From SAR202 cluster bacterium (GTDB lineage: Bacteria; Chloroflexota; Dehalococcoidia; SAR202; CAJWER01), in contig JASLXL010000144.1 of NCBI GenBank assembly GCA_030740335.1, positions 1 through 7,479 on the forward strand: a DNA stretch of 7,479 bases, written 5' to 3'. Within the stretch, counting starts at the first letter, position 1; each line of letters starts with the position of its first letter. The translations under genes were made by a program, and so were the position numbers. Positions 1-5,321 of this stretch are shown piece by piece. The notes under the pieces are model-generated. The model saw nothing but the letters and a program-made list of their open reading frames with translations, had not been told where the DNA came from and searched no databases.

Positions 1-1
1 C

Positions 2-691
2 ACTGTCGTAGTTCAGGCTACGGCCATGACCGGACCTGTCGCCACATCGTACGCGTCAGCCGTCACCACCGCGACGACCGTGTCAGACACAACGGAAGCG
101 GAGGTAGACCCAACCGTCACCACCGCTCCTGCACCGGCACCTCAGGCTACCGCCTCCTTGGTCCTCCCAGCGGTCGATGTGCCTACGACTGTCAGCTTTA
201 TCCGGTGCGCCGCCGGCCTTTCTTTGGAAGAGCAAAAGGTCCAACTCGTCGCCATCGCAAAAGAGCTGTTCGCATTAAACACGTTAGAAGGCGGGAATCG
301 ATTGAAGTTCGACCCGGACGCCAGAGACCATCGCAGCGGCGGCATATGGCTCACACTCGAATTCTTGGGGAATGAACAAGGAACGGTAACGCAAAAGAAG
401 GCGGCCCTGGACAACCAGATGCGAGACGCCTACGACGCCCTCTTCAACTCCGGTTGCGATCAACTCGCCTGGGTTGATCTGACAGGTATCCAAAGGGCCA
501 TCGTGAAGGTGGGGCAAATGGGCGAAACGATACCGGTCCCTGCGCCAGTATTCAAGACCCGACTGAAGCGAGCTGAAGCGGATTCCGTCAACTGGGCGAA
601 CAAGGGAGCCCTGGACTTCAACCAGATCTGGGACGAACTTCTACTGAACATCAGATGGCGTGATGCAATTCGTAAAGAAGCTGGCCAGTAG
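2..691 (+). CDS. Unrecognised exported protein, 5' end outside window
   Basis: I do not recognise this family. The frame is open to the left edge before the first ATG at 26 (upstream codons read TVVVQATA), so the gene probably begins outside the window and its signal peptide is not visible. Numbering from ATG 26, residues 1-55 are a low-complexity Thr/Ala/Val/Pro linker. A compact domain follows at about 58-215, with motifs GLSLEEQK, DPDARDHRSGGIW, KKAALDNQM and FNQIWDELLLNIRW. It has only two cysteines (Cys61 and Cys144); both are conserved in the frameshifted paralogue at 2582-3225, so a disulphide in an exported protein is plausible. That paralogue starts with a lipoprotein-type signal peptide, and by analogy this protein is probably a tethered lipoprotein or secreted. 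By eye about half of the domain residues match between the two. It ends about 400 bp before the phosphofructokinase and is probably not in its operon. Function unknown. Confidence 0.7.
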   Translation, partial: TVVVQATAMTGPVATSYASAVTTATTVSDTTEAEVDPTVTTAPAPAPQATASLVLPAVDVPTTVSFIRCAAGLSLEEQKVQLVAIAKELFALNTLEGGNRLKFDPDARDHRSGGIWLTLEFLGNEQGTVTQKKAALDNQMRDAYDALFNSGCDQLAWVDLTGIQRAIVKVGQMGETIPVPAPVFKTRLKRAEADSVNWANKGALDFNQIWDELLLNIRWRDAIRKEAGQ

Positions 692-890
692 TGGTAGGAC
701 TGTCGAAACCGAGTCAGCATTTACCGCAACCGGTGCGACCGGAATCTAGCAGGGGCCCATGGGTGGTTCAATGAGATTTCGGAGGCTGCCTCCCACACAG
801 AGTGGCCTGCAGACCTTCCCAACCGCCATTTCCGACCTGATTCGTGCACCATCCAACAGCGTTTGTACGCAGCTTACGCCTCTCCTCGGA

Positions 891-896
891 TATAAT
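891..896 (+). promoter_or_regulatory. Possible -10 box for the phosphofructokinase transcript
   Basis: A perfect TATAAT lies about 120 bp before the leader ORF and about 200 bp before the phosphofructokinase. No good TTGACA-like -35 is seen at 16-18 bp spacing, and there is no TGn extension. If used, transcription would begin near 903 and the transcript would carry all the inverted repeats described in this leader. Confidence 0.3.
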
Positions 897-927
897 GGCT
901 ACGCGATGCGTCAAAAGCTCGCGAGTA

Positions 928-958
928 CAGTTACCGAAGCTCGGAGTTCCGGTGACTG
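928..958 (+). other. Leader RNA hairpin, 9-bp stem
   Basis: CAGTTACCG (928-936) pairs with CGGTGACTG (950-958) over nine positions, eight Watson-Crick and one G-U. The loop has 13 nt. There is no T-run, so it is not an intrinsic terminator. It lies downstream of the TATAAT and upstream of the leader ORF. A structural role in the mRNA leader is inference. Confidence 0.4.
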
Positions 959-976
959 CTAACCACTAGTACATCA

Positions 977-1013
977 CAATCGAGTAGCGATTGACCTTGG
1001 ATCATCGGAGGTC
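977..1013 (+). other. Two abutting leader stems, one covering a ribosome binding site
   Basis: CAATCG (977-982) pairs perfectly with CGATTG (988-993) around a 5-nt loop. Immediately after, GACCT (993-997) pairs with AGGTC (1009-1013), with one more T-G pair inside. The second stem takes in most of the GGAGGT Shine-Dalgarno site of the leader ORF. The stems share base 993 and so compete slightly at their junction. Each is short and could arise by chance, but burying a perfect Shine-Dalgarno site is the classic layout for control of translation initiation. Confidence 0.3.
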
Positions 1014-1016
1014 TTC

Positions 1017-1100
1017 ATGACATTGTGCGGGGCAAAAGCAGCGCCTAGGACCAGTATGCCACCCTTCATGATATCGCTCGCCCACGTGGGGGCGAGATAA
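1017..1100 (+). CDS. Leader ORF (27 codons) coupled to phosphofructokinase
   Basis: A 27-codon reading frame starts at ATG 1017 with a perfect GGAGGT Shine-Dalgarno site at 1007-1012 (4-nt spacer). It ends at TAA 1098-1100, whose last A is the first base of the phosphofructokinase start codon (TAATG). The peptide begins MTLCGAKAAPR and ends ISLAHVGAR; it has no recognisable domain and no run of one amino acid that would suggest classic attenuation. This ORF has the better ribosome binding site, while the downstream start is preceded by a stable hairpin (1077-1096). I infer that its main job is to deliver terminating ribosomes to the phosphofructokinase start, i.e. translational coupling. Whether the peptide itself does anything is unknown, and a chance ORF cannot be excluded from one sequence. 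Confidence 0.5.
   Translation: MTLCGAKAAPRTSMPPFMISLAHVGAR
1077..1096 (+). promoter_or_regulatory. Hairpin just before phosphofructokinase start
   Basis: CTCGCCC (1077-1083) pairs perfectly with GGGCGAG (1090-1096) around a 6-nt loop, ACGTGG. The 3' arm ends 3 nt before the ATG at 1100 and contains the only purine-rich stretch that could act as its Shine-Dalgarno site. The hairpin would block direct initiation, and it would be melted by ribosomes translating the last codons of the leader ORF. Confidence 0.5.
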
Positions 1101-2389
1101 TGGCCGTCAAGAAAGAACGGCTTGGGATACTGGTTGGTGGTGGCCCCTCACCCGGCATCAACAGCGCGATCTCGGCGGCGGTCATCGAGGCGATCAACTC
1201 TGACCTGGAGGTGGTCGGAATACGCGATGGCTTCCAACACCTCATGGACGGCCCTCCCCACGTAGAGTCCCTGACGATCGCAAATGTCTCGCGGGTACAC
1301 ACCACTGGCGGTTCTATCCTGGGGACTTCAAGAGCCAACCCCGCGAGGGATTCGGCAATTCGCAGCCGCACAGCGCAATCGCTGAAGAACCTGGAAATAG
1401 ACCACCTGGTGACCATAGGCGGCGACGATACGGCGTTCTCGGCCTATGAGGTCGCACGGGCAGGAGGCGGCGCCTTTCGAGTCGCACATATCCCCAAGAC
1501 CATCGACAACGACATTCCACTGCCCGGAAACGCCCCCACGTTCGGCTTCGAGACAGCGCGCCACCTGGGGACTGGACTCGTCCTCAACCTGATGGAAGAC
1601 TCGCGAGCCACCAACCGCTGGTATTTCGTGGAAGCGATGGGCCGCAAAGCTGGCCACCTGGCCTTAGGCATCGGCAAGGCGGCCGGTGCGACGATCACCA
1701 TCCTGGCAGAGGAGTTCCCACAAGAACGTATTACTCTAGACAACGTCTGCGCGGTACTGGAGGGTGCGATCCTAAAGAGGCGCGTGATGGGTCATGATGA
1801 CGGACTCGCCGTGATCGCGGAGGGTATATCGGAAAAGATTTCCGTCGAGGAGCTCGCCAAGGTACCCGGCGTGGTCATCGAACACGATCCGCACGGCCAC
1901 ATCCGCCTTTCGGAGGTCCCCCTGGCCAAGATACTTCGACGGCGAGTGGAAGAGCGGTTCCTGGAACGTGGCCAGGTTCTCAACATTGTCGACGTAACTA
2001 TCGGATACGAGCTGCGCTCTGGGGCCCCTATCCCATTCGATATTGACTACACACGCAACTTGGGATACGGAGCAGTACGCTTCCTGCTCTCCCCCCTCGA
2101 CGAGGAGCGGATCAAGTACGGCGGCGTGGTATCGACAGAAGGCGGGAATTTACGCACTATCCCATTCGAAGAGTTGCGGGACCCAGAGACTGGCAGAACA
2201 CGGGTGCGGCTAGTGGATGTTAGCTCACTCCACTATCTGGTTGCTTCTGAATACATGATTCGTTTGGAGGAGACTGACATACAGGACCCCCAATCTTTGA
2301 GTCGACTCTCAGATGCCGCTGGCTTGTCTAACGAGGAGTTCCTGCAGCAGTATCACGCCGCGGTGCGAGACACACCGGTCATAGATTAG
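1100..2389 (+). CDS. pfp: PPi-dependent 6-phosphofructokinase
   Basis: This enzyme phosphorylates fructose 6-phosphate to fructose 1,6-bisphosphate in glycolysis. At 429 residues it has the whole phosphofructokinase fold. The phosphoryl-donor loop GGGPSPGIN is at 13-21, GGDD at 107-110, PKTIDND at 132-138 with the catalytic Asp136, MGRKAGHLA at 180-188, AEGIS at 240-244 and GYELRSGAP at 302-310. In this superfamily, Asp after GGD (Asp110, where ATP enzymes have Gly) and Lys in PKTIDND (Lys133, where ATP enzymes have Gly) mark enzymes that use pyrophosphate rather than ATP. Those enzymes are typically reversible and lack allosteric control. It is longer than the ~320-residue ATP type. I chose ATG 1100 because it is the first in-frame ATG and overlaps the leader ORF stop as TAATG; a hairpin covers the weak purine-rich site ahead of it. 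Donor preference is inferred from motifs, but family assignment is firm. Confidence 0.93.
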   Translation: MAVKKERLGILVGGGPSPGINSAISAAVIEAINSDLEVVGIRDGFQHLMDGPPHVESLTIANVSRVHTTGGSILGTSRANPARDSAIRSRTAQSLKNLEIDHLVTIGGDDTAFSAYEVARAGGGAFRVAHIPKTIDNDIPLPGNAPTFGFETARHLGTGLVLNLMEDSRATNRWYFVEAMGRKAGHLALGIGKAAGATITILAEEFPQERITLDNVCAVLEGAILKRRVMGHDDGLAVIAEGISEKISVEELAKVPGVVIEHDPHGHIRLSEVPLAKILRRRVEERFLERGQVLNIVDVTIGYELRSGAPIPFDIDYTRNLGYGAVRFLLSPLDEERIKYGGVVSTEGGNLRTIPFEELRDPETGRTRVRLVDVSSLHYLVASEYMIRLEETDIQDPQSLSRLSDAAGLSNEEFLQQYHAAVRDTPVID

Positions 2390-2581
2390 TTGAGCCTGGA
2401 TACGCGACAGCCCCGATCAATCCTCCACCGCGAGTCGATCAGGCCCGAAGGTCTTGGTGGCTGTCGCTTACTTGGGCAGCCCAACTTCACACGATTTACA
2501 TTGGGCAACTCGCCTCATCGAGGTAGTTTTCAGTCAGACCACTTTCACTATCTTTACCTTCGCTCGGCAATCGACCATAGC
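2390..2581. other. Convergent intergenic region
   Basis: These 192 bp separate the ends of the phosphofructokinase and the convergent lipoprotein gene. A small perfect palindrome, TTGGG-CAG-CCCAA, sits at 2472-2484, and a CCTC/GAGG stem lies at 2513-2523 with TTTT a few bases later. Neither is strong enough to call as an intrinsic terminator. I see no coding sequence here. Confidence 0.35.
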
Positions 2582-3225
2582 CTACTCGTCTTCAAGCTCC
2601 CTCTTCCACCTGACGTTCAGCAGCAAGGTCTCCCATATCTCGTTGAAATGGAGGGAATCCTTGCTCGACCAGTCGACGGCGTCGGCTGCTTCGCGGGTGA
2701 GCCGCGTTTTGTAGACTGCCGCTAGGGATTGGACAACGCCTCCCTCGATGCCGCCAATCGCAACTGCCATCGATCGAGCGGTCAGGTCCACCTGGGCAAG
2801 ATCTTCGCAGCCAGCACTGTACAGAACCTCGTACGCATCTTGCATCTGAGCGTCGAGTGCCGCCTTTTTTTTCGCTACTGTTTCAAGCTCGTCTCCATCA
2901 ATTTGATCACAACCCAAATCCCACCCTGACGCCGATCCCGTGCATCGGGGTCATAGTGAAGACGGGTCATTCCCGCGTCATGTGCGGTGACTCCGGAGAA
3001 CTGTTTGCTAGCTATCGCCACGAGTCGTTTCTTCTGTTCTTCCATCGGCAACCCCGGGACACATTCCCTGGCGTCGGGGAAGGAGATCTCGGAGACTGCA
3101 GGGCTCGCGGCAGGGGCCGGTGAGCTCGAGAAATCCTCGCCAACTACAGAGGATTCACTGTCACAGGAAGATGCGATTACAAGGAAGGCTGTTAGTGCGA
3201 TCAATACAATCTTCGATGATCTCAT
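2582..3225 (-). pseudogene. Frameshifted lipoprotein, paralogue of the gene at 2-691
   Basis: Translation from ATG 3225 has an excellent AGGAGG site (3233-3238) with a 7-nt spacer. It gives an N-terminal signal peptide: basic start MRSSK, hydrophobic core, then ASSC as a likely lipobox with Cys21. A Ser/Pro/Ala linker follows, then the domain start (GLPMEEQKKRLVAIA, DPDARDRRQGGIW). The frame then stops at TAG 2872-2874 region after LKQ (frame ends at 2875). The rest of the domain (ETVAKKKAALDAQM to FNEIWETLLLNVRW) continues in the -1 frame to TAG at 2582-2584. In the intact paralogue 11 residues separate GGIW from TVTQKKAALD; here the same interval is 32 nt, exactly one base short of 33. The lesion is therefore a one-base deletion within about 2882-2913. 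Both parts remain highly similar to the paralogue, so the break is recent, a sequencing error, or a programmed -1 shift. No classic slippery heptamer is visible, and the A8 run (2865-2872 on this strand) lies after the first-frame stop. Function unknown. Confidence 0.75.
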
Positions 3226-3612
3226 TATTCAGCCTCCTCGGTGCGAAAACCGGACCGCTGCCTGATGCGCAGATTGTACTGGATTCCGTTCAGACACGAG
3301 TCCGTAGTGGCTCCACCGGTTACTGCGACGGAACCAACGACACTTCGCGCGAGATTCACCGTCGCTCTCCACACATGAATTTCATACACTTTGCACTTCT
3401 CTTTTGTTCCTTGAGGTTGAGTTGCACATGACTTCCAGTGACACATTATCAATACTTCAATTACTTTTTGGATACAATCGACGATTTCTGACTACTGAGA
3501 CCCAATTGCACTCCTAAATATATGTGTTTTAGATATTTTGCAATTTTTTTCGTATTTTCCAATAAAGCTTCTCGAATGGTACAATCCTCGCATCACACAT
3601 GGGGAGGGCAAC
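3226..3612. promoter_or_regulatory. AT-rich intergenic region between divergent genes
   Basis: This region of about 390 bp separates the lipoprotein gene (leftward) from the AT-hook protein gene (rightward). The part at about 3430-3590 is conspicuously AT-rich compared with its surroundings, with runs such as T7 at 3544-3550 and alternating AT near 3516-3522. A 75-codon leftward frame (3225-3452) ends in TAATG at the lipoprotein start, but it has no Shine-Dalgarno site and looks noncoding. A leftward GATAAT at 3445-3450 may be a -10 box for the lipoprotein; no -35 at ideal spacing was found. The rightward promoter is listed separately. Confidence 0.5.
3577..3585 (+). promoter_or_regulatory. 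Extended -10 promoter for AT-hook protein gene
   Basis: TGGTACAAT is a TGn-extended -10 element (TACAAT at 3580-3585). The matching -35 position at 17 bp spacing, TTCCAA at 3557-3562, is only half consensus, as often seen with extended -10 promoters. Transcription would start near 3592, about 20 nt before ATG 3613. Confidence 0.45.
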
Positions 3613-3903
3613 ATGCCGCTGCTGGAAATTGTATCGAGGTCAGAGGCAGAGCTTAGGACAACTGCCACGGCTCGCGCCGAGTCGCTTCGAGAATACATAG
3701 ATTTCATCAATGGGCTGAGCAGCGGCCAGGCCGGTCGACTTCAGGCAAAGAAAGGCGAGACCCTGAGGACGGTTCGTCGGCGTCTTGGTGATGCTGGAAG
3801 GCTGCTGGGCAAAGACCTGGTTATCAAGAAAGACGGTCAGGTGATCTACTTCTGGCTGAAGACAACCGGCAAGCGCGGAAGGCCTCGCAAAGTCTCTGCA
3901 TAG
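3613..3903 (+). CDS. Small basic protein with C-terminal AT-hook-like motif
   Basis: This is a 96-residue protein. The start is ATG 3613, preceded by GGGGAGGG (3601-3608) with a 4-nt spacer. The frame could extend upstream to a TTG at 3538, but that would run through the AT-rich promoter and has no ribosome binding site. Residues 4-35 look helical. Residues 49-68 (TLRTVRRRLGDAGRLLGK) are a basic helix, followed by a likely beta hairpin (DLVIKKDGQVIYFWLK, 68-83). The C-terminus has GKRGRPRK (86-93), which contains the RGRP core of an AT-hook, a motif that binds the minor groove of AT-rich DNA. I infer a DNA-binding or nucleoid-associated regulator; the family name is not known to me. It is a single gene with its own promoter in an AT-rich region, so autoregulation is possible. 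Confidence 0.75.
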   Translation: MPLLEIVSRSEAELRTTATARAESLREYIDFINGLSSGQAGRLQAKKGETLRTVRRRLGDAGRLLGKDLVIKKDGQVIYFWLKTTGKRGRPRKVSA

Positions 3904-4189
3904 TATCGTCTCTTGTTCGTCAATACGGCGAGCGGCAACAGTTAGTATTAAGAATCCAGTTGCACGCGTTCCGGTGCCCACCAGCAGTGTCTGGACCGGT
4001 CTGAGCCAATCGCATTCGAGTTCTTCTGGACAGAGTTGACGAACGGAGTTCTAGACCTGATCGTGGGCCAGGGAGAGTTGTTGGCAGGTCTTGACGTCTC
4101 CCCCTGAACGACCTCATTCCAAGCAACATTGCGGTCTCTGCAACCCCCCGCTCAATGTGCCCGCCGCATAGCAACGGCGCATCCCTGTA
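3904..4189. other. Noncoding region before dehydrogenase operon
   Basis: About 290 bp with no convincing gene; an 84-codon leftward frame lacks a plausible start signal and composition. A short rightward open stretch, 3952-4107, has no start codon with a ribosome binding site. No clear terminator follows the AT-hook gene: no GC-rich stem followed by a T-run is visible. Confidence 0.4.
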
Positions 4190-4198
4190 TGCTATAAT
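4190..4198 (+). promoter_or_regulatory. Extended -10 promoter of the dehydrogenase operon
   Basis: TGCTATAAT joins a TGn extension to a perfect TATAAT (4193-4198). No good -35 is seen at 16-18 bp, which an extended -10 can tolerate. Transcription would begin near 4205, giving a leader of about 60 nt before ATG 4268. Confidence 0.5.
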
Positions 4199-4267
4199 CC
4201 CGCCACTCTTCAGGCTGCCTTGCTCGCCGAGCGCGAAACATTCAGATGCCTGATTCGGAGGCCGATA

Positions 4268-5251
4268 ATGGCTACCACCAGTACTGCCCCAGACACCAAG
4301 ACGCTCCTATGGATGTATCGAACCATGATGACCATACGCCGCTTCGAGGAGCAGGCCAGGCGGGAAGCCGACGCCGGAAAGCTTCGGGGTATGCACTCCG
4401 CAATCGGCCAGGAGGCGGTGCCCACGGGAATATGCGCCCACCTTAGGGACGACGACTTCATATTCGGCACCCATCGCAGCCACCATCATTGCATCGCCAA
4501 GGGCGTCAGCTTGAAGAAGATGATGGCCGAACTCCTGGGCAAGTCGACCGGTACAAACAAGGGCAAGGGCGGCACGATGCATATTGCCGACATCGACAAG
4601 GGTATGCTTGGCGCCAACGGTATTGTCGGCTCAAACATACCGGTGGCCACGGGAGCGGCTCTCACCGCTCAGATTGAAGGCACAGATGGGGTCAGCGTCG
4701 TGTTCTTCGGGGACGGCGCGGCCGCCCAGGGGACCTTGCATGAGGCCATGAATCTGGCAGGTATTTGGAAACTACCCGTCCTGTTCGTATGTGAAAACAA
4801 CCGCTACGCCCAGTCAACGCCTTTCGAGTACTCCGTAGCCGGGATGTCCGTCGCAAACCGTGCTGCGGGCTACGACATGCCAGGTGTCGTGGTCGACGGC
4901 CAGTCGGCCCTAGAGATGTACGAGGTCGGCGGCGAGGCCGTCAGGCGGGCGCGTGCCGGGGACGGGCCCACGCTGATCGAAGCTCAGACCTACCGTTATA
5001 TGGGCCACTTCGGTGCAGACAATCCCCTGGCCTATCGTGACGAAGAAGAAGAAGCCTACTACAGGAGCAAGGACTGCCTTGCCGCGCTGAAGGCGCACCT
5101 GGTTGAAACGAACACCGCCACTGAAGCCGAGATTCAGGCCCTCAAGCAGCAGGCCGCAGACGATGTCGCCGAGGCCAGCACCTTCGCCAACGAAAGCCCA
5201 TATCCCGGGCCCGAAGAGCTTACCTCCGGGGTCTATATTTCGTATCCGTAG
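4268..5251 (+). CDS. acoA: 2-oxo acid/acetoin dehydrogenase E1 component, alpha subunit
   Basis: This is the alpha subunit of the thiamine-diphosphate E1 enzyme, which decarboxylates the 2-oxo substrate and passes the acyl group to lipoyl-E2. Of its 327 residues, the thiamine-diphosphate motif runs from GDG (148-150) through 26 residues to NN (177-178). Other family blocks are FGTHRSHHHCIAKG (66-79), GKGGTMHIADIDKGMLGANGIVG (residues 99-121) and TYRYMGHFGADNPLAYR (241-257). The length and the MHIAD...GANGIVG and ENN.YAQST blocks resemble the acetoin-dehydrogenase type (AcoA) more than the longer Gram-positive PdhA. In many bacteria without acetoin metabolism such proteins may act on pyruvate, so the substrate is not settled. 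ATG 4268 is chosen over an in-frame TTG at 4220 because GGAGG lies at 4257-4261 with a 6-nt spacer, and the N-terminus then aligns. It is the first gene of a three-gene operon. Confidence 0.92.
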   Translation: MATTSTAPDTKTLLWMYRTMMTIRRFEEQARREADAGKLRGMHSAIGQEAVPTGICAHLRDDDFIFGTHRSHHHCIAKGVSLKKMMAELLGKSTGTNKGKGGTMHIADIDKGMLGANGIVGSNIPVATGAALTAQIEGTDGVSVVFFGDGAAAQGTLHEAMNLAGIWKLPVLFVCENNRYAQSTPFEYSVAGMSVANRAAGYDMPGVVVDGQSALEMYEVGGEAVRRARAGDGPTLIEAQTYRYMGHFGADNPLAYRDEEEEAYYRSKDCLAALKAHLVETNTATEAEIQALKQQAADDVAEASTFANESPYPGPEELTSGVYISYP

Positions 5252-5321
5252 TTAAGGCCGAGCCTACAACAGATTAGCGATCGATATACCGCTGTCCAGA
5301 TGACATTCCCGGAGGACTGAC

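Larger units (their letters stand above)
692..1016. other. Noncoding region and structured leader before phosphofructokinase
   Basis: This stretch of about 325 bp has no convincing gene. A 67-codon frame at 759-962 has no good Shine-Dalgarno site and a composition unlike a protein. The first half shows only small stems (CCGGT/ACCGG at 730-742, GGAGG/CCTCC at 781-793) without a T-run, so no terminator for the upstream gene can be named. The second half holds a TATAAT at 891-896 followed by three inverted repeats (928-958, 977-993, 993-1013) and a strong Shine-Dalgarno site. This fits a 5' leader of the phosphofructokinase transcript. Confidence 0.5.

Noticed and set aside
759..962. 67-codon rightward frame between the exported protein and the phosphofructokinase
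   Set aside because: No good ribosome binding site, no recognisable features, and it runs through the leader hairpins.
895..969. 24-codon ORF starting MATRCVKSS, whose start shares ATAATGGCTAC with the E1 alpha start (4265-4275)
   Set aside because: No convincing ribosome binding site, and its ATG lies inside the TATAAT box; the 11-nt match may be chance.
991..996. TTGACC as a -35 box for the phosphofructokinase leader
   Set aside because: No -10-like hexamer at 15-19 bp downstream; the position falls in the Shine-Dalgarno/ATG region of the leader ORF.
2472..2530. Palindrome TTGGG-CAG-CCCAA and CCTC-ATC-GAGG with nearby TTTT as terminators between convergent genes
   Set aside because: Stems are only 4-5 bp and the T-run is short and displaced; not a reliable intrinsic terminator for either gene.
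2390..2725. Rightward 111-codon frame directly after the phosphofructokinase
   Set aside because: TTG start without a ribosome binding site and mostly antisense to the lipoprotein gene, whose protein similarity to the paralogue fixes the coding strand.
2865..2872. A8 run (leftward strand) as a slippery site explaining the lipoprotein frameshift
   Set aside because: The first-frame stop codon comes before the run is reached, so slippage there cannot rescue the reading frame.
3225..3452. 75-codon leftward frame ending in TAATG at the lipoprotein start, resembling the phosphofructokinase leader arrangement
   Set aside because: No Shine-Dalgarno site before its TTG or ATG starts, composition unlike a protein, and the lipoprotein already has its own strong AGGAGG site, so no coupling is needed.
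3952..4107. Open stretch ending FFWTELTNGVLDLIVGQ..., possibly the tail of a lost gene
   Set aside because: No start codon with a ribosome binding site and only a vague resemblance to solute-binding protein C-termini; not enough to call a remnant.
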